From positions 1-64,000 of the forward strand of contig NZ_JASERU010000012.1 of the NCBI RefSeq assembly GCF_030504985.1: a stretch of 64,000 nt of DNA, written 5' to 3'. The notes under the pieces were generated by a model that saw only the letters and a list, made by a program, of their open reading frames with translations, searched no databases and had not been told where the DNA came from. Made by a program: the position numbers and the translations under genes. The DNA comes from Fulvimonas sp. R45. GTDB taxonomy: Bacteria > Pseudomonadota > Gammaproteobacteria > Xanthomonadales > Rhodanobacteraceae. Every line of letters begins with the position of its first letter. Positions within the stretch are counted from its first letter, which is position 1. Positions 60,332 to 64,000 of the stretch are shown piece after piece.

Positions 60332-61062
60332 GGGGAAGCTTCCGCCTCGCCGCCTGGTGCCTGGCCATTGCGCTGGTCGCGCTGCCGATCGTCGGCGTGC
60401 TGAACGGCTGGTTCGCCGCCGGACGCTGGCCGGTGACCCGGCTGACGGTGCAGGCCGCGTTCCGGCACGTCAGCGCGGAACAGCTGCGCGCCGCGGTGCT
60501 GCCGCATCTCGGCAAGGGCTTCTTCGCGATGGACTTGGACGAGGTGCAGCGCGCGGTGGCGGCACTGCCGTGGGTGGGCGCGGTGGAGGCCAGCAAGCGC
60601 TGGCCCGACACCCTGCTGCTGCGGGTGACCGAGCGCCAGCCGTTCGCGCGCTGGAACGACGACCGCCTGATCGGCCGCCAGGGCGAGGTGTTCAAGGTGC
60701 CCGAGGCGGCGTCCTACACCGCGCTGCCCGGCCTGCGCGGCCCGGACGACCAGCTGTCCGACGTGATCGCCTTCTACGTCGACGCGCAGAAGGCCTTCAA
60801 CCCCCTGCGCCTGCGGGTGGCGGGCGTCACCCTGACCGACCGCGGCAGCTGGGTGCTGGCCACCGGCAACGGTGCGCAGATCGTGCTGGGCGACCGCGCC
60901 CAGGCCGGCGCGCGGCTGCGCCGCTTCATCGACGCCTATCCGCAGGTGATGGCGGGCCACGCCGACGGCTTCGTCTATGCCGACCTCCGCTACACCAACG
61001 GCTTCGCGGTGAAGTGGCCGACGCCCGCCCCCGCCGCTCCCGCCGGCAACCCGCGCACATGA
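60328..61062 (+). CDS. ftsQ: Cell division protein FtsQ
   Basis: A 244-aa bitopic divisome protein with a helix at about 6-28, the POTRA domain ([48 protein letters not shown]) and a beta domain. Connects FtsL/FtsB to the early divisome. Length slightly below E. coli FtsQ (276 aa). Starts in the ddl stop (ATGA). Confidence 0.93.
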   Translation: MRGSFRLAAWCLAIALVALPIVGVLNGWFAAGRWPVTRLTVQAAFRHVSAEQLRAAVLPHLGKGFFAMDLDEVQRAVAALPWVGAVEASKRWPDTLLLRVTERQPFARWNDDRLIGRQGEVFKVPEAASYTALPGLRGPDDQLSDVIAFYVDAQKAFNPLRLRVAGVTLTDRGSWVLATGNGAQIVLGDRAQAGARLRRFIDAYPQVMAGHADGFVYADLRYTNGFAVKWPTPAPAAPAGNPRT

Positions 61063-61072
61063 GCCTTTTCCT

Positions 61073-62308
61073 ATGAAACCGCGCAACGACAAACAATTGG
61101 TGGTGGGCCTGGACATCGGCACCTCGAAGGTGGTGGCGATCGTGGGCGAGTACGAGCCGGGCGAACCGATCGAGGTGATCGGCATCGGCACGCACGTCTC
61201 GCGCGGCCTGAAGCGCGGCTCGGTGGTGGACATCGAATCCACCGTGCACTCGATCCAGCGGGCGGTGGAGGAAGCCGAGCTGATGGCCGGCTGCGACATC
61301 CGCTCGGTCTACGCCTCGATCTCCGGCAGCCACCTGGAGACGCGCAACTCGCACGGCACCGCGGCGATCCGCGACCGCGAGGTCACCCCCGGCGACCTGG
61401 AGCAGGTGCTGGAGGCGGCCAGCGCGGTGGCGATCCCGGCCGATCGCAAGGTGCTCTACAAGGAGTCGCAGGAATACCGCATCGACGGCCAGGACGGCAT
61501 CCGCTCGCCGGTGGGCATGAGCGGCGTGCGGCTGGAGGCCACCGTGCATCTGGTCACCGGCGCGGCGGCGGCGGTGCAGAACATCACCAAGTGCATCCAG
61601 CGCTGCGGCCTGTCGGTGGACGAGCTAGTGCCCTCGGCGGTGGCCAGCAGCAAGTCGGTGCTCACCGACGACGAGCGCGAGCTGGGCGTGTGCCTGGTCG
61701 ACATCGGCGCCGGCACCACCGACATCGCCATCTACACCCAGGGCTCGATCCGCCACACCAAGTCGCTGCCGGTCGGCGGTGACCAGGTGACCAACGACAT
61801 CGCCTACGGCGTGCACACGCCGACCGCGCATGCCGAGGAGATCAAGATCAAGTACGCCTGCGCGCTGGCCCAGCTCGCCCACGCCGAGGAAACCATCCAG
61901 GTGCCCAGCGTGGGCGACCGCCCGCCGCGCCGGCTGGCGCGGCAGTCGCTGGCGCAGAGCGTGCAGGCGCGCTACGAGGAAATCTTCGAGATGGTGCAGG
62001 ACGAGCTGCGCCGCTCCGGCTACGACAGCCTGGTCGCCGCGGGCGTGGTGCTCACCGGCGGCGCCGCCCGGATGGAAGGCGCGCTGGAGCTGGCCGAGGA
62101 GATCTTCCACAAGATGGTCCGCCTGGGCGTGCCGCAGCACGTCAGCGGGCTGGGCGAGGTGGTGAGCAATCCCCTGCATTCCACCGGCGTGGGCCTGCTG
62201 CTGCACGGCGCGCGCTCCGGCGGCATGCGCACCAGCGTGCCGACGATGGTCGGCAGCATGGGCGGCGTGGTGGGTCGCCTGCGCGACTGGATCACGCGGA
62301 ATTTCTGA
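61073..62308 (+). CDS. ftsA: Cell division protein FtsA
   Basis: A 411-aa actin-like ATPase that tethers FtsZ to the membrane. N-terminal VGLDIGTSKVVAIVGEY is the phosphate-1 motif, LVDIGAGTTDIAIY phosphate-2, LTGGAARMEGALELAEEIF the adenosine motif, and the C-terminal amphipathic helix GRLRDWITRNF is the membrane-targeting sequence. Ten bases after ftsQ. Confidence 0.96.
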   Translation: MKPRNDKQLVVGLDIGTSKVVAIVGEYEPGEPIEVIGIGTHVSRGLKRGSVVDIESTVHSIQRAVEEAELMAGCDIRSVYASISGSHLETRNSHGTAAIRDREVTPGDLEQVLEAASAVAIPADRKVLYKESQEYRIDGQDGIRSPVGMSGVRLEATVHLVTGAAAAVQNITKCIQRCGLSVDELVPSAVASSKSVLTDDERELGVCLVDIGAGTTDIAIYTQGSIRHTKSLPVGGDQVTNDIAYGVHTPTAHAEEIKIKYACALAQLAHAEETIQVPSVGDRPPRRLARQSLAQSVQARYEEIFEMVQDELRRSGYDSLVAAGVVLTGGAARMEGALELAEEIFHKMVRLGVPQHVSGLGEVVSNPLHSTGVGLLLHGARSGGMRTSVPTMVGSMGGVVGRLRDWITRNF

Positions 62309-62453
62309 CCGGGCGGGGCGCAGGCCCCGGCCGGCAAGGGCATGGGCGGCGCAGGAGGCGCCGCCACGGGCGAAGGGACGCGCCCACCACCGTGGGCCGA
62401 CAGGAGTCGTCCCGCGGCTACAACGACAACGAAAGCTCTACGGAGGACGGGAA

Positions 62454-63635
62454 ATGTTCGAACTGGTCGAAAAAATCGCACCGAACGCAGTCATCAAGGT
62501 CATCGGCGTGGGCGGCGGCGGCGGCAACGCCGTGGCGCACATGCTCAACGCCAATGTCGAGGGCGTCGACTTCGTCGTCGCCAACACCGATGCGCAGGCC
62601 ATGAAGGGCTGCGGCGGCCGCATGCACCTGCAGCTGGGCGCCAACGTCACCAAGGGCCTGGGCGCGGGCGCCAATCCGGAGGTCGGCCGCCAGGCCGCGC
62701 TGGAGGACCGCGAGCGCATCGAGGAAATGCTGGAAGGCGCCGACATGGTGTTCATCACCGCCGGCATGGGTGGCGGCACCGGCACCGGCGCGGCGCCGGT
62801 GGTGGCGCAGCTGGCCAAGGAGAAGGGCATCCTCACCGTGGCGGTGGTCACCAAGCCGTTCCCGTTCGAGGGGCGCCGGCGCATGCAGGTGGCGCTGAAG
62901 GGCATCGAGGACCTCAGCCAGCACGTGGATTCGCTGATCACCGTGCCGAACGAGAAGCTGCTCTCCGTGCTGGGCCGCGAGGTCACCCTGCTGAACGCGT
63001 TCAAGGCCGCCAACGACGTGCTGCTGGGCGCCGTGCAGGGCATCGCCGACCTGATCACCGCCCCGGGCCTGATCAACGTGGACTTCGCCGACGTGCGCAC
63101 GGTGATGAGCGAGATGGGCCTGTCGATGATGGGTTCAGGCACCGCCCGCGGCGACGACCGCGCCCAGGCCGCGGCCGAGGCGGCGATCAACAACCCGCTG
63201 CTGGAGGACGTCAACCTCAACGGCGCCTGCGGCATCCTGGTCAACGTCACCGCCGGCCCGAACCTCACCATGCGCGAGTTCGACGAGATCGGCCGGGTGA
63301 TCCACGACTTCGCCAGCGAGGACGCCACCGTGGTGATCGGCACCTCGCTCGACCCGGAGCTGCAGGACGACGTGCGCGTCACCGTGGTCGCCACCGGCCT
63401 CAACCGCGCCGCGGCCCGCCAGCCGGTGCGCCCGGTCGCCACCCAGCAGGAGGTGGAGATGCGCGCCCGCCCGCGGCCGATGGTGCTGCGCACCGGCACC
63501 GGCAACGAGGTGGTGGACTACGCCCAGCCCGAGGCGGTGCCCAGCACCGCGCGCAGCGAGGCGCCGGCCAAGTCTGCCGACCCGAACTTCGACTACCTCG
63601 ACATCCCGGCCTTCCTGCGCCGGCAGGCCGACTGA
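62454..63635 (+). CDS. ftsZ: Cell division GTPase FtsZ
   Basis: A 393-aa tubulin homologue that forms the Z-ring. Signature GGGTGTG (106-112), ANTDAQAM, NVDFADVRTVM (T7 loop neighbourhood) and the conserved C-terminal peptide DYLDIPAFLRRQAD that binds FtsA and ZipA. Linker is short and basic. The 145-base gap from ftsA may hold its own promoter; GGAGG lies 8 nt before the ATG. Confidence 0.97.
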   Translation: MFELVEKIAPNAVIKVIGVGGGGGNAVAHMLNANVEGVDFVVANTDAQAMKGCGGRMHLQLGANVTKGLGAGANPEVGRQAALEDRERIEEMLEGADMVFITAGMGGGTGTGAAPVVAQLAKEKGILTVAVVTKPFPFEGRRRMQVALKGIEDLSQHVDSLITVPNEKLLSVLGREVTLLNAFKAANDVLLGAVQGIADLITAPGLINVDFADVRTVMSEMGLSMMGSGTARGDDRAQAAAEAAINNPLLEDVNLNGACGILVNVTAGPNLTMREFDEIGRVIHDFASEDATVVIGTSLDPELQDDVRVTVVATGLNRAAARQPVRPVATQQEVEMRARPRPMVLRTGTGNEVVDYAQPEAVPSTARSEAPAKSADPNFDYLDIPAFLRRQAD

Positions 63636-63995
63636 ACGGAGGAGAATCACGCTTATTGAACGATTGCCGGATCGATCGGTCTCTGGAAACCAGTGCGTCG
63701 CGCTCCGGCGACGGCGCGTGGAGGCTTCGCGCCGCGGCTGGGCCGCGGCGGGGCACGGGTTTCCCGCGGCGACGGGCCGGTCTGCATCGATGGTGTGAAT
63801 GCGACTAGACGGTGCGCCTGGATGGCGCAGGACAGGGGGACCGGGCATGGATCAGCCGCCCGGTCCGTCCGAGGCCCCGCTGCCGGCTTTCCCGTCCCGG
63901 CACGGGGCCTCGCGTCGACTCGCAAGTGCTTGGCTGGACTATGGTACTTGCCCGGATCGGAATGCGAATGGATCGCATTCTTCGATGAAAGGAAA
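63636..63995 (+). other. Intergenic region behind ftsZ
   Basis: About 360 bases without a supported gene. It contains several G+C palindromes (for example around GCCGCGGCTGGGCCGCGG at 63733-63752, CGGCACGGGG region) and a 7-bp hairpin GAATGCG (63960-63966) with CGCATTC (63974-63980) in the presumed leader of the next gene. AT content rises towards the end. Probably the promoter region of the following gene. Confidence 0.5.
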
Positions 63996-64000
63996 ATGAA
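63996..64000 (+). CDS. Start of next gene (truncated), lpxC by synteny only
   Basis: An ATG at 63996 preceded by AAAGGA at a fitting distance is cut by the window edge. In related genomes lpxC (UDP-3-O-acyl-GlcNAc deacetylase) follows ftsZ; only five bases are visible, so the identity is inference. Confidence 0.3.

Noticed and set aside
62309-62453. Small gene between ftsA and ftsZ
   Set aside because: No start signal or conserved peptide; looks like an ftsZ leader/promoter region.

Overview
The window is a contiguous, very G+C-rich (roughly 70%) chromosomal segment of a gammaproteobacterium. The gene families, a division/cell-wall cluster without murD, a SAM-I riboswitch before metX-metB-hom and an SAH riboswitch before ahcY together suggest the order Lysobacterales (Xanthomonadales), probably a Rhodanobacter/Dyella-like member of the Rhodanobacteraceae. 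That placement is inference; no 16S rRNA is present.

Layout. 1-395: 3' end of a 23S rRNA gene, 5S rRNA and a terminator. 713-11500: sulfur amino acid and one-carbon genes (cysK-like; metX-metB-hom under a promoter, a met-box-like palindrome and a SAM-I riboswitch; metF; ahcY under an SAH riboswitch) mixed with an APC permease, a small DUF4124-like secreted protein and ilvE. 11583-14351: ppc, carrying an in-frame palindromic-repeat insertion. 14671-27644: an export locus with a predicted sigma-54 promoter, a membrane-fusion adaptor, an ABC ATPase, three MacB-like permeases, a small toxin-antitoxin pair, then an NtrC-type regulator and its histidine kinase. 27800-28805: a lower-G+C patch with an HD-domain protein and an unknown protein. 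28845-33422: uup-type ABC-F ATPase, a D,D-carboxypeptidase-like protein and metK. 33636-38368: an OlsF-like fused acyltransferase, an LpxH-like phosphoesterase, an SGNH hydrolase and an LprI-like secreted protein. 38425-47412: dusB, a nucleoside permease, a LysE exporter, a uracil-DNA-glycosylase-family protein, an FAD-linked oxidase, yraN, lpoA and rsmI. 47520-47893: RNase P RNA. 48108-63635: the dcw cluster mraZ-rsmH-ftsL-ftsI-murE-murF-mraY-ftsW-murG-murC-ddl-ftsQ-ftsA-ftsZ, tightly overlapping and headed by a four-repeat MraZ operator.

How the genes work together. MetX, MetB and Hom make homocysteine precursors, MetF supplies the methyl donor, MetK makes SAM and AhcY recycles SAH. The SAM-consuming and SAH-recycling ends are each read by an RNA sensor in this window. 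LpoA and RsmI sit just upstream of RNase P and the dcw cluster, so the last third of the window is almost entirely cell-envelope growth and division.

The least ordinary features are: (a) short palindromic repeats that have entered coding sequence (inside ppc and uup, and forming the C-termini of a histidine kinase and RsmI); (b) the layered control of metX-metB-hom; (c) a sigma-54 -24/-12 promoter, with candidate upstream dyads, placed so close to the adaptor gene that its mRNA would be leaderless; and (d) several other genes whose -10 box lies only 6-7 nt before the start codon. Known genes are identified here by motif recognition only; nothing was searched against a database.
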